DNA of 64,000 bases from NCBI GenBank assembly GCA_020744425.1, contig JAGMUV010000001.1:1240001-1304000 (forward strand). The letters are read 5' to 3'. Both the position numbers and the translations under genes were made by a program. Shown in pieces: positions 1-10,826 of the stretch. The notes beneath the pieces are model-generated. The model was not told the DNA's origin. It made no database searches and saw only the letters and a list, made by a program, of their open reading frames with translations. The DNA is from Dactylonectria macrodidyma (Eukaryota > Ascomycota > Sordariomycetes > Hypocreales > Nectriaceae). Positions within the stretch are counted from its first letter, which is position 1; every line of letters begins with the position of its first letter.

Positions 1-2614
1 CCAAGAAGTCCTACTAGACCCACAGCGTACCAGCTCGGCCAGGTGCCCTGAGTCGGCAGCCCACCGCCACTATACGCCTAAACCGCCTAAAACACGACCA
101 CTGAATCGCCCGCTAATTAGGGCGCTTAGCCGCCTGGAACAATGGAACCCTTCTTTTCCATGACAAAGGGCCATCTGTTTTTGCCATCGGCACCTCATCA
201 TCCCATCTCGGCGGGACCGTCCCCCCTTTGTCGAGCACTGGACCCGCGTTGCTCAGAGCGTTTGCACTCCTGCATTGAAAGGAAAGAGAAAGAAAAAAAC
301 CACCCTCTTTTGCCTCCCCCGCCTCCGCCTCCTAGCCCTCGGACTAGACACGGATGACGCCCTTGCGCGAAATGGCATGTAATCGCGCTTTGGGTCAGGC
401 GATGTCGTTTGTAGCATGGATGCTAGCATTGACAGGCCTGTTACAGGGCGCGGCTCCAGCCATGATCGACCTTTGTCTTGGCACGGCACCGATGGGCTGC
501 GGGCTAAGCCGTACTGATACATGACCAACGGGGATGGGAGTACCGCATGCGCTCATGATACAGGTAACTTAATTTGTGCAGTAAATAATACCCTTTCTAG
601 GTCCTGTCAGGTCTGAGAGCACTTTTAAAAAGAGCGCATCCCGCGTCTGCCTCTTTCAGGTTGCCATCCAGGCTGCCGGGCTTCCAGGCCCCAAAGGCCC
701 GCCAGTCAAGTCACCTGCCATCTTGATTTGCACTGAGCCAGATACCGCCAGCGAGTCAGAACACCCGACGAAAGCCCCCTTCTGCACACCGTCTACTCGT
801 CTGCACACCCGTATCGTCAAATTCCTTTTGTTCGCTCTCCCCTCCTTGGCTCTTTGTAACCTGCCTATCACGCTCACCCACCACCAGAGGGCCGGCCCAA
901 ATGCCAATCCCATTGCATATACAAAACGCGAGGCTTGTTTGCTCTTCACAATGTTTGATGCCCAAGCGAAATGCTTACTACGCGTAGCATGTATGAGAAT
1001 CCTCGCCTTTCGCGTCCCGTGATTTCATGATTTCAAATATGCACAACTTCCATGCCCATGACTCGGCTGTATTGCCTGGCCTGGCTTGTCCAGACCCGTC
1101 GGTTCCATTTTCAACCGCCCCCTCTCCTTTCCCCTCTCCCCTTTCGCCGTGGATGCGGACCACAGGGCACAACGTCCGTACGTCGTAGGTTCGCCCTGAC
1201 ACACGTTGGGCAATGCAAAAATGCAAGCGATCGACAGACCGGCCGCCACGGGACCGACGACGACTGACACCGCTGCAATGAATGCCCCGGCATCCCCGTC
1301 GAGCTGGCCAGTGCGCAACTGGCTGTAAGTTACCCACGCAGGTACCTGTGGCGGCACGGTGACATCCCATCCCTTCTTTCAGTTGTACGCAGTAATATGA
1401 TCAACTATTGAGGGTGGAACAAGTATCGATATTACACTTGTGTTGCGGTGCTTTTTGCGCGTAAATTAGTCGAAATGAAAGGACGGGCAGCTCGACGAGA
1501 ACAGGCCGTGTCTCCGACGACCAGCACCTAGTTCGCCCACCGCCATAGACGTGGTTTTTCTTTTTTTTTTTCCTTCCTTTTTGCTGACTTGCTTGCTTTG
1601 CTGTCCACCACGTACGACGTACCTCATTACCTGCCGTCAAATCAAAGACAAGAGCAAACTGTGATTCCCCCAGGCCACCCTTGCATCTGTGTCACACACG
1701 CACACACACGCACACGCCCTGGTGAGAGCATGTCTGTCCAGCGGCTCAAGGCCTGCAGGCGAATGAGACAGCCACCAATGGGACCGGTGTAACCTGGTTC
1801 AAATGTTCAGCCGTCCTGCCAGCCAACCAGCCACCCCCTCCCCCCTTCCAACGCCTGCATCCGCTACCTGTGGCCGAAAATAGAACCCGCGGCAATCGGC
1901 ATCGCATCCATCCCTTGCTCCCGAGCCCTCTCCCTCGTACCGCATCCGCGGAGTAGCGCAAGGTATCTTATCTGGGTGTCATGTCTCTCAACCGCCGACT
2001 CTCTCGGGACTCTCTGCTTGATGCAATCTGTTTCTGAAGCCGGTTCGGGATGTCCGCTAGCAAACCGGAGCCGGACGACCCAAAACGCCGGCAATCTCAT
2101 GAGCCGTGTGCATCGGATCACCTACGTAGCGTAGGCCGAGTAACTCGGCGGCAGCCACATTTTCAAGCCACATTACATCATCCCCGCCACACCTAAAATC
2201 ACCCCGAACATTGTTGAACTTTGGCTCAAGCTTCCAACTTTGCTGAACAGTTGGGTCCGGAATCAGACCTGTGAAGAGTTGTGTTTATCTAAGGGAGTGT
2301 GGGTCGAGTGATCAGGAGACCCCTGCTACTCCAAAATGATTCTTTTAATCGTCTCAGCATTCACGGTTGCGGCTGATGTGGGAGGTTTCAAGATTATGTG
2401 ATTACGTAGGTATTTTCATCATAGAATCGCTCTCTAAATACATATCCAAACCCCATTGAATGCTCGCTCGCTTGCTCCTTCGGTTACTCCGTATATTCAT
2501 GATGATACGCAAAACGGTTTTCATAGTAGTCGCATTGCCACGGCAGTTCGTCATCCCAAAACAGACCAAATGACAAATCTTACTCAGATCCCAAAAAAGT
2601 GCTTGCTATTCTTC
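1..2614. other. Intergenic region, no gene seen
   Basis: All open frames here are under 135 codons, overlap one another on both strands, and lack conserved-looking sequence or convincing splice joins. A T13 run lies near 1558-1570, and a CA-rich stretch (ACACACGC type) near 1692-1722. The last ~350 bases lie just 3' of the proline-rich gene and probably hold its 3' UTR. An unseen 5' or 3' end of a gene beyond the left edge cannot be excluded. Confidence 0.5.
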
Positions 2615-5575
2615 TCACCATCCTCGTTGTCCAGGCTGAGCTTGACCTGTTCCTGGAGCGCCTTGGAACTGAGGAGTCTGATGGGGAGCGTAGAATCTGG
2701 GTTGTGACTGTGGTGGAGGGCTTTGCTGGGTAAGGCCTTGCTGTTGATACCCCTGTTGTTGCTGGCCCTGTTGCTGAACACCTTGTTGTTGATAGCTTTG
2801 TTGCTGAACGCCTTGTTGTTGATAGCTTTGTTGCTGAACGCCTTGTTGTTGGTTATTCTGAGGAAGACCTTGCTGCTGTTGGCCTTGCGCAGGGTTGGCC
2901 CCAGGCCTGTATTTTGCATCTATTGGCCCTTGCAATATCGGGGCCAGTTTGCTTTCGAGGACTTGGTTGGTCTTATCAAACCATTTCTTCGCATTGGCGC
3001 TCGAAAAAAAGCTGGTTGATCCAGTTCCGGGCCTCGCAGGCAGCGCTGGTGGAGCAGGGTTATAATATGTCTTTGGTGGAGGAGGAAAGTTGGCTGGGTT
3101 GTAACCAGCATGAGAACCAAACGTTCCGGGCGCCGGGCTGAAGGGACTGGGATGATGTTCGTTTGAATTTATGGGACGCGGAGGTAAAGCAGGTGCGCCA
3201 TAGCCGAAGGGATGTTGGCCTGGAGCCTGGACTGGAGAATGCACGCCTGCAGGTGCATATGTGGGTTGCGTTGGGTATTGGGATTGAGGGCCGTGGCCTA
3301 AAGGAGAGAACTGGCCAGGCGGAGCTTGACCCGGTGGAAGTTGGCCGGGAGGGAGATACTGGCTTTGGGGAGGAGGGACGGGGCCTTGTTGGTAAACGTA
3401 GCCTTGTGGAAGACCCTGGCCGGGAGGAATCTGACCTTGATGAACCTGGCCGGGAGGAAGCTGACCAGGAGGAAACTGGCCAGGAGAAACCTGACCGGGA
3501 GGAAGTTGGCTGGGAAGAAACTGGCCATGAGGGATCTGACCAGGAGGAAGAGTGCCCTGATGAATCTGGCCTGGGGAAACCTGGCCGGGAGGAAGCTGAC
3601 CAGGAGGAAACTGGCCAGGAGAAACCTGACCAGGAGGAAGTTGGCTGGGAGAAATCTGGCCGGGAGAGGTCTGGCCAGGAGGAAGTTGGCCCTGAAGGGG
3701 TTGGTTAGGGGCCATCTGACCCGGAGGACGTTGACCTTGGGGGGCATGGCTTGGGGGAACTTGGCCAGGGGGCACAGGAGCTTGGGAAGGGGGGGTAGAG
3801 TATTGTGCCGCGGTTGGAGGATGCGGTCCCGGCTTGGTCTGGGGAACAGCCTGCGAATAAGGGGGAGGAGGAGACATTGGAATCTCGGACGACACAGTCT
3901 GCGGCTCCATGGTCCCAGGCTGAGTCGATGGCGGCGGTGGTGGAGGTTGTTGGAGAGTCTGTGGACCTGTCTGGTGGTGAGGCACCGGGGCAGGCGGCGA
4001 CATCTGCTGTTGGGGAGCTGCAGGGCCTGTGTTGTTCTGAGCCAGCGGCGACATCATTGGCGTAGGGGACGCAAATGTCGATGCCGGCGTCGATGCGTAG
4101 GTCGGATGGGGAATGTTGTAATCCGGGTTGCTTGCCGGAGGGTACATTGGCTGGACAGAGTGATAGGCGGGTGTCCCACCTGGCATAGCAACGGCATGAT
4201 TCGGCGTAGCAGCCATTGGAGATGTTACAGGTGGCGTAGGAGTCGGCACTGGCGCATAGCCTTGGTTTGAGGCGGGAGCCGCGTATAGGGGTTGAGCGAA
4301 CGGCATTCCCGCGGTTGAGGCCGGGGTAGCAGGCTGCGACAAGGGCATCGAGGCGGGAGGCAATGCAGCCGTTGGGGAATGCCGTTGAGGATATCCGGGC
4401 TGGGGCTGGACGGGTTGCTGGCCTGGAGTGATGGGAGATATCATGCTCTGGACTGGATAGTGCGGGCTGTGTGACGCCGGAGCAGTCGAGGGTGCAGGTG
4501 TGGGAGTAGACGTAGAAGCAACTGGAGGAGCAGTTCCCTTAATAACACCAGATACAGCTGCAGTTGCGAAGCCAGCCGAAGGGGGGCTTGTTGGTGGGCT
4601 GTTCGGAGGGCCCGTCGGAGGACGAGCTGCAGGAGGAGAAGTGGGAGGAGCAGCAGGGGGTGCCGTAGGAGGCATAGAAGCTACTTTAACATCGGCGGAC
4701 GGATGATTTAGAGGCGGATTCACTTGGGGCGGAGAATAGTACGGCGTCGGTTGGGCCGTCGTGGCCGTAGAAGACGGCCGAGCCGCAGCGGAGCCTGGGC
4801 TAGGATGGGAGACGTCGGCCGCGGGCGAGTGCGGTCGATACGGCTGGTACGAGACCGAGTTGGCGACCGAGTGCGTCGTCGACTGCGAGTGCGTGCGTCC
4901 CACGCCGGCTGGGGGCGCCGGGCCGTCCTGCGCGGATCCCGGAGGCGCATACGGCTTGAAGGCCGGAGGGGAGGGCGAGGCCGGCTTGGCAGGGCGGTGG
5001 GCGAGGTTGAGCGGCGGCGGATAGGGCAGGAAGTGCTGGTTCCCCAGGTCCGGGCTGGACGCCGCCGAGGTCGGTGGGCGTGACCCGTGATGGATCTGCG
5101 CCGGCGCGTCCGTCTGTTGCTGGTGGTTTTGAGCAGGTGGTTCTTGGTTCTCGCTCCGATACGTCCCCGTGCTCTCCTTCAATGGGGGCTGCCCTGTGGC
5201 GTTCTGTGCTCGGCCTCCTGGTCCATCATACGGCCAAGGCTGGGCCACAGCAGCCTCTGGCTTAGCAGGCTCATCGGTCTTGATCTCATTCCCGTTCCCA
5301 GCCTTGCCTCCCTCGGCGGTATCCTGCGCCTCCGGCTTGGACGAGCTCGTGCCTGGGTCTTCCAGATAGAATGGCCACGGATTGGCATTGGAGGGTTGAG
5401 CGGGCGCGTCCTGTCTCACAGGCGGAGGCTCCTCCTTCTTGGGGACGACGGACTCGGCGGGCATCTCGAAGACCTCGGGAGGTGCAAGGCCGGGGGCTTC
5501 GAGCTCAGCGGTGAATAGGGGCGGCGGCTGGTCGCGGAGGGCGCCCGCGAAGGGGTTGTACGCATTGTACGCCAT
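2615..5575 (-). CDS. Proline/glutamine-rich low-complexity protein (986 aa)
   Basis: Single open frame of 986 codons from an ATG at 5575 to a TGA at 2615. The protein is mostly Pro, Gln, Ser, Ala and Thr and is predicted to be disordered. Residues ~610-745 carry about 25 degenerate P-P-G-Q-(V/L/F/I)-(S/P) repeats. Residues ~898-952 carry a Q-Q-Q-G/Y repeat, encoded by an exact 30-bp DNA duplication near 2780-2850. The only segment that looks folded is around residues 858-885 (motif AKKWFDKTNQVLESKLAPIL), a possible short amphipathic helix that may be the conserved core. There is no signal peptide or membrane segment. The family is not recognised; a cytoskeletal, endocytic or transcriptional scaffold would suit such composition, but that is a guess. 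A GTGAGA donor-like sequence overlaps the stop region, so a further 3' exon is possible. Its length and sustained reading frame make it very likely a real gene. Confidence 0.8.
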   Translation of the reverse strand: MAYNAYNPFAGALRDQPPPLFTAELEAPGLAPPEVFEMPAESVVPKKEEPPPVRQDAPAQPSNANPWPFYLEDPGTSSSKPEAQDTAEGGKAGNGNEIKTDEPAKPEAAVAQPWPYDGPGGRAQNATGQPPLKESTGTYRSENQEPPAQNHQQQTDAPAQIHHGSRPPTSAASSPDLGNQHFLPYPPPLNLAHRPAKPASPSPPAFKPYAPPGSAQDGPAPPAGVGRTHSQSTTHSVANSVSYQPYRPHSPAADVSHPSPGSAAARPSSTATTAQPTPYYSPPQVNPPLNHPSADVKVASMPPTAPPAAPPTSPPAARPPTGPPNSPPTSPPSAGFATAAVSGVIKGTAPPVASTSTPTPAPSTAPASHSPHYPVQSMISPITPGQQPVQPQPGYPQRHSPTAALPPASMPLSQPATPASTAGMPFAQPLYAAPASNQGYAPVPTPTPPVTSPMAATPNHAVAMPGGTPAYHSVQPMYPPASNPDYNIPHPTYASTPASTFASPTPMMSPLAQNNTGPAAPQQQMSPPAPVPHHQTGPQTLQQPPPPPPSTQPGTMEPQTVSSEIPMSPPPPYSQAVPQTKPGPHPPTAAQYSTPPSQAPVPPGQVPPSHAPQGQRPPGQMAPNQPLQGQLPPGQTSPGQISPSQLPPGQVSPGQFPPGQLPPGQVSPGQIHQGTLPPGQIPHGQFLPSQLPPGQVSPGQFPPGQLPPGQVHQGQIPPGQGLPQGYVYQQGPVPPPQSQYLPPGQLPPGQAPPGQFSPLGHGPQSQYPTQPTYAPAGVHSPVQAPGQHPFGYGAPALPPRPINSNEHHPSPFSPAPGTFGSHAGYNPANFPPPPKTYYNPAPPALPARPGTGSTSFFSSANAKKWFDKTNQVLESKLAPILQGPIDAKYRPGANPAQGQQQQGLPQNNQQQGVQQQSYQQQGVQQQSYQQQGVQQQGQQQQGYQQQGLTQQSPPPQSQPRFYAPHQTPQFQGAPGTGQAQPGQRGW
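2720..2880. repeat. Tandem Gln-coding repeat inside the proline-rich gene
   Basis: A ~30-bp unit is duplicated exactly and flanked by degenerate copies. On the minus strand it encodes Q-Q-Q-G-V-Q-Q-Q-S-Y type repeats. It keeps the reading frame, so it is a coding minisatellite and likely length-variable between strains. Confidence 0.8.
3330..3745. repeat. Tandem PPGQ-coding repeat array
   Basis: Degenerate 15-18 bp units (plus-strand look: CCAGGAGGAAACTGG and variants) occur over ~400 bp. On the minus strand they encode repeats of Pro-Pro-Gly-Gln followed by two variable residues. They also create long spurious open frames on the plus strand (Glu/Gly-rich and Arg/Leu-rich), which I do not call genes. 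Confidence 0.85.
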
Positions 5576-7756
5576 GGAGAGGCCGGGGCCGTTGCCGTCG
5601 GCGGAGGGAATTGGTTCGGGTTCGCAGCTTGTCGTGGTGGTGGTTGATACAAAGCAGAGCCTCTAGCCGCGATGGTCTTGCTAGGTATGTAGAGGGAGAG
5701 GAGGTGAGGGGACGTGGAGGAGTAGCGGCTGTCACAGAGCAGCCATCGTTGGGCAGCTGCAGGGAACAGGAAAAGCGAACTACGCCACTACGAGATGGAG
5801 CCAACGCCTCATGGGCAGGCCTCTTAGACCAGGCCTCTCCGTCTTAGACCAGGCTTCCATATTGGCAGGCCTCTAGAACAGGCTTCCCAAGGGACAGTCT
5901 AAACAAGCCTCAACAGGGAGTGGCAGCTCTCGAAGGTGCTCTCTCCACTCAACTTTGCCACATGCACCCAAAGTTGGAATACCCTGGGAAGCATCCTCTC
6001 TGCTCATGTTCAGCCTCGCCTTCAGCCCGTCCTGCAGGGAGCGCAACCCTTGTCTGGCCTATTTGCAAGAGGCGAGAGCTGAAAAAAGAAGACGAGAAAA
6101 AATAGAGGTACCAATCCGCAGCCCGCATACCAATGATCCGTCACGACCGGGGTGTCTCTCGCCTTGTGGTGGATCCTGTCTTGGCCCTCTCCTCATGGGT
6201 TTTGTGAGGGTTGGGTGACATTTGGCCACGCCTTTGGCTCACTGCATCATGAGTTGCATGGCCAGACCAGGTTGGATGGATGGATCATGGATGGATGGAC
6301 TTGGACAGGCCCTCGACTCGACAGGGCTCGAGAGGGCCTAGGCAGGTTGGCAGACAAGTCTTGGGATGGTTTGCGACAGGGTTGACAACCCTTGTTTGCA
6401 ACCCCCGATCTGCCACATGCCGGCGGAGAAAAGCTTCTTTTCGCCCTGGCTCGCCGATGGGGCCAAGACGTCATGGGTGTCTCGATGGCCATCTCCCGTC
6501 TCTCACATGTTACTCTCCCGTTCATTTGTTCCAGGGGACAGCCATGTTGTGTGTCAAGGTGTGTGCTACAGAGTCTGTGTGAATGAATGTACTCGTATTG
6601 TATAGCGTCGCAACTTCATACCACCCGACCGTTGCAACCATGCCCGAGCTAAGAATCTTCAGATGGGGACACAAGGACCTTTGAGTGGTCACTTCTACAG
6701 TCTATTATTACAGGTCTTAATCAACTTCTCCAATGAGTAAGCGCCAAGTATGTGGGGGACTTCTGAGCTGAGAAAGGTACCCAGCCAAGTGACATGGCCT
6801 TGCGGGAGTGCTTACATGGACTCTAACCAGCGACAATAAAATTAAGCAACTACTTGAGGGAATTAACAACCGAGAACGCATCCAGCCGTGAGCATGAAGA
6901 GTTCACTCCTGAACCCTTCTTATCCAGTGCTCCAGGCTTGCTCCTCAAAAAGTGATCTCCCAATTCGTGAGAGTGCCAACCCGATTGACTACCCTTAGAC
7001 AGAACTGAGTCTTAAATTGTCAGCTGATACAGGTCACAGAGTAAAGCATGAGGAACGAGATATCATAGCGAAACCACGGTTATACAGGCAGAGGAACGCA
7101 ACTGTATCTACAAACAACCAAAGCACATCAGCTAAAAACAAGTGCAAAGACTAACCGCCGGTCTCAAACCAATGCCACATTATCATCATCTTCCGATCCC
7201 CTTTCCACTCGATTCCAACCCATATATATAAGCAAATGCCATCCCCGGGTATCAGTCACGTTTTACTAGCAGGTTGCTCTCATGGTTCAGTGCGGGCAGA
7301 AGAACCATAAAGGCAAAGCGAAGGCCAAGACATCATGACTGACCTCAATCTAATGGATCCGTCCAACATCAACGTCTTCGACCGAGAATTTGTTCGTCAT
7401 CCCTCTATACATCCACCGTCCTCCAGTTTTTTAGTATACACAAACCATAGTATGGGTGAATGATGGACCCAAAAGCAGAGGGAAAATATCTGCCCGGAAA
7501 AAATGCAAAAGGAAAAGTAAAAGCGCAGTTGAGGTCGTTCAGGATACGAGACCTATGTAATGAAATTTTTGTCAAATCCCCTAAGCGTGTGGGGCGTAAA
7601 GGGAGAGAAGCGGCGGGAGGGGTTCCCTCTTCGCCGTCGCAGAATGGTATCGTAAACAACAACGATCAGATAAGTTCATCAGCACCCAAAGCAAAACTCG
7701 ATGGTGAGCAGCGGAGGCAAGGTCGATATCATCAAGACAGGCCAGCAACGGTGATA
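5576..7756. other. Intergenic region with a small direct repeat
   Basis: This lies between the start of the proline-rich gene and the 3' end of the two-domain regulator, so it should hold the promoter of the former and the 3' UTR of the latter. No open frame looks coding. At ~5814-5890 a repeated element (core CTTAGACCAGGC, with CAGGCCTCT and CAGGCTTCC variants) occurs several times, 240-320 bp upstream of the proline-rich start codon. That fits a promoter or 5' UTR repeat. Confidence 0.5.
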
Positions 7757-10700
7757 CTACTCATCGTCCTTCTTCTCTCCGCGGCGCATTCGCTCGTTCC
7801 AGCGTCGCTTTCCGGCTCTAGTCTCATAGTGAGGCGAGACGGTCTTGACATCTTGCATGATGCCCTCGACGGCGGCACGCGTCTTGTTGCGGTAACAGTC
7901 CACTGATTCTTGTTAGTTCACATCCCAGCAAGCTCGACAAACCATAACTTACAGGCACGCTGGAGGAACACCGTCCTACCAGCAAAGACTCGGCTCTGAA
8001 GCCAAGCCATGCGGTACCCGAGGTCATTGAGTCGCACCTCCTTGCCACGAGTGATCTTCCTCATGCGAGGAATAGCGATCTCGCCCTGGCTCTCGCCCAT
8101 TGGGACCTTGACCATCTTCTTGCCATTCCGGTTACCGCCACGGCGACCAGCGTCTCGTCCCTCAGTCTCCTCGATGCCATCGTCATCCTGATCTTCGCCA
8201 AAGAAGCGCGATCCGGTAGCGCTGGGGGGGGGACTCTGCATCTCGCGCGGGAAATAGCTACGAGGGTACACACTAGCTCCCTTACGGAAACTATCTGGGA
8301 TCTCGTTGGTGTCGACACCCTCGAGGGTGACGCGCACACGGAGACGAGAGCCACGGACATTATCCTCGACAAGGATGAACTTGCGCTTCTTGGCTTCTGG
8401 AATATCGGGAAAGAGATCGTCGGGCTCATCACCGGTGGATCGGTTCTGGCGCTTAGTAGAGACAGCACTAGTGGCGTGGGTAGCCATGTGAGACATTTGA
8501 CCACCAGGGTAAGGTTGATTATTGTATCCGGTGAACACGTGAGTTGGTCTCACATCGTCACCCGCACCAGTGGGGGTTTGAGCAGTGGGGGCCTGGTGGT
8601 GATGGTGCTCGTAAGAATCGCCATCGCCTAGATGCCACCAGTTAGCTCGTCTCTCTTTAATAGTTTACGGATTGGTTGGTGGATTGTGTTGTGAAGTGAG
8701 GTGTGGTGAGGGTGAGGCTAGGAACCAGCAAATGCAAACATCAAACAAGGGAGTGAAAACTCCGGGGTAACAAGCAAAGCAAGCAAACAAGGGAGGCCGT
8801 TCACTACCCAGGTGAGGGGTCTAAAACCTGACCTCGAAGCCAACGGCTATGCAACTTAATAAGCCCGTAAGGCATATTGAACTCGTCTAGGAGTCGCGCA
8901 ACCCAGTAGCAAAGCAAACGACTAAGAGCAGCAGCAACTGTGTGCGACTTTATGGTAATGTACAGAACTGTGCCAATAAAAAAAGAGTTCCTGGTGACCC
9001 CTCGTGCCACTGCGGCATGCTGTATAGATGGCGGTGCAGTATGCGATGTCGACCCGTGCTATTTAACAACGAAAAACAAGGTGACAGACCCATTCCCAAA
9101 CGTCGAATCGCAAAGCAAAAGTAAATAACACACAGGTACAGACAGACGTGTGTAAAGGGAAAATTTTGTAGGACAAGGGAAAGGGATTTTGGTATCAATT
9201 AATCAACACAACATTTGTCGAACAAGGCAGTTTGTGTGGTGCGAGGATGGTTGGTGGTGAGGGGATGAGGTGTTGAGGAGGTGCGGGGGTGCAAGGCAAG
9301 TCATGCAAACGCAGATGCGAGGGTTCTTAAATCACATCTGGTGAAACATACCAACTTCGTCTGCTCCCTGACCGGTACCGTCTGGGTGTCCTCCAGCGTG
9401 GTGGTGATGCATCGGTTGTCCCATGCTGCCGAGGCCGGGCTTGCCCATGTTTGGTCCAGGTCCCATGGGGCCTGCGCCGGGAATCCCTGAGGGTCCGCTA
9501 GGACCGGGCATGTGAGCGTTGCCGGGATGCGGCGATGCTTGAACCTGCTTTCGGTTGTTCATCTTGGCCATCCGGCGCACTCGTCGGCTTCGAAGTCGCG
9601 GGTCCTGGTTGCTGTTGCGCCAGCTGTCTACAGCTCGCTGGATAAGTCCTCGCTTTCCTCGGAGGGGAATGTTGAGCTGCGCGAGCGCCCATCCGACTCG
9701 GTTGCAGTCGGTCTCGTACATCAAACGGTTGCCGCGATACTGCTCCTTGGGGCAGCAGGCTCGGGGGTAGACGCAGTTCTCCTGCTTGAACTCAGGGGAC
9801 AGCTCGTCGGTGTTGACCGACTCGACGTCGCAGCGAATGGTGTACTCCATCTTGACTCGGTCTCGAGAGTACTCGAAGGCGATCCACTGCACACCATTGC
9901 CGTCCTGTCGGACGACAAGAGGGGTCGTTGCGGGGATGGGGCCGGGAGCCGCGTTAGGGTTTACGCCAGGGGCAGCATTTCCAGGGCTCTGGAGTTGAGC
10001 ACCGTTCTGGGGATGATGAGCCTGGGTCATAGGAGAAGGCTGAGGCTTTTGGAGCTGGAGAGGGACCTGGGGTTCGATCTTGGGTCGGGGGCTACCGGTC
10101 ATGCCGGCGTGAGCGTGCTGCTGCGCTGCGTGCTGCGCGGCGTGCTGGTTCATCTGGTTCTGGGGAGCCGTCTGCGACATCATCATGTTGGGCTGAGATG
10201 TCATGGACTGCTGCGGGTGCGGCGCGTGCTGCGCGTAGGGAGACTGGGTCGCCTGTTGGGGCATGGGTTGATACTGGCTCTGAGGGTAGTACATCGATTG
10301 CTGCAGATGCTGCGTCGGCGGCGCACCGTAGATGCTCCTGTGCTGGTCATGCTGCGAAGGTGAGGCGACGGATGCTGGAGAGTTGGACTGCGGTGTATGA
10401 TAGGACATGGGAGGGTAAGGGGGTCTCGGCATTTGGGCTGCGGCCATCATATCGGAGGTGTCTAAAACAATTTTTGGTCAGCCATGGATGATTCGTATCG
10501 CGAGAAATTGCGCCAGGAGGCGGCCTCATGATGAACGTACCTGCGGAGGTGTATCCGCTAGTGGCGCCTGGAGTGCTGTAAGGGCTCGGATGATTGTAGT
10601 AGTTGAGGCTGTCTTGATTGCTTGTAGCCTGGCCGCCTGTTTGGTACGCTTGAGGGAGCGAGTGTTGCGACGAGTACGCGCCTTGGTGTTGCTGCGGCGG

Positions 10701-10826
10701 TGGGTGTGCCTGGGCCTGATGCTGCTGGTGAACGATACTCGGGGGTCGCGAGTGTTGCAGGTGTTGGGAAGGCGGCGGACCCTGTTGCTGGTGCTGCGGA
10801 TGATGCTGCATAGAGAGAAGACCCAT
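7757..10826 (-). CDS. Putative regulator with two DUF8032-like domains (738 aa, four exons)
   Basis: Exons by splice signals and frame: 10826-10541, 10461-9352, 8627-7953, 7902-7757. Donors are GTACGT, GTATGT and GTAAGT; acceptors are TTTAG, CTAG and ATCAG; all three introns are phase 1. Total 739 codons. The N-terminal ~280 residues are Gln/Pro/His-rich and disordered. Domain copy 1 (about residues 284-379) has W-I-A-F-E-Y...VNTDEL...NCVYPRA...GWALAQLN...LIQRAVDSWRN. Copy 2 (about 548-710) has VDTNEIP...ASVYPRS...GYRMAWLQ...FLQRALDCYRN, with a ~60-residue Asp/Gly/Arg-rich insertion. A basic KKRKF patch just before copy 2 could serve nuclear localisation. I recognise the domain as the fungal DUF8032 type from memory; its function is not known to me, and a transcriptional role is inferred from the Gln-rich composition. 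The start is uncertain: TCTATGCAG just inside the first exon could be an acceptor for an upstream exon. Confidence 0.82.
8628..9351 (-). other. Long (724-nt) phase-1 intron of the two-domain gene
   Basis: Donor G|GTATGT at 9351; acceptor CATCTAG|GC ending at 8628. Splicing joins GTT-G to GC-GAT and keeps the frame through an Asp/Gly/His-rich linker. Retention would end the protein six residues later (GMFHQM then stop), leaving a one-domain protein. The length is unusual here: the other introns are 50-90 nt, apart from the long HEX1 intron. Confidence 0.72.

Noticed and set aside
3330..3745. Regularly spaced repeats that could suggest a CRISPR array
   Set aside because: Units are 15-18 bp, lack unique spacers, are in frame with a coding region, and the organism is a fungus.
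3163..4270. Long plus-strand frames of 181 and 314 codons (Glu/Gly-rich and Arg/Leu-rich)
   Set aside because: They are antisense shadows of the PPGQ repeat region in the minus-strand proline-rich gene.
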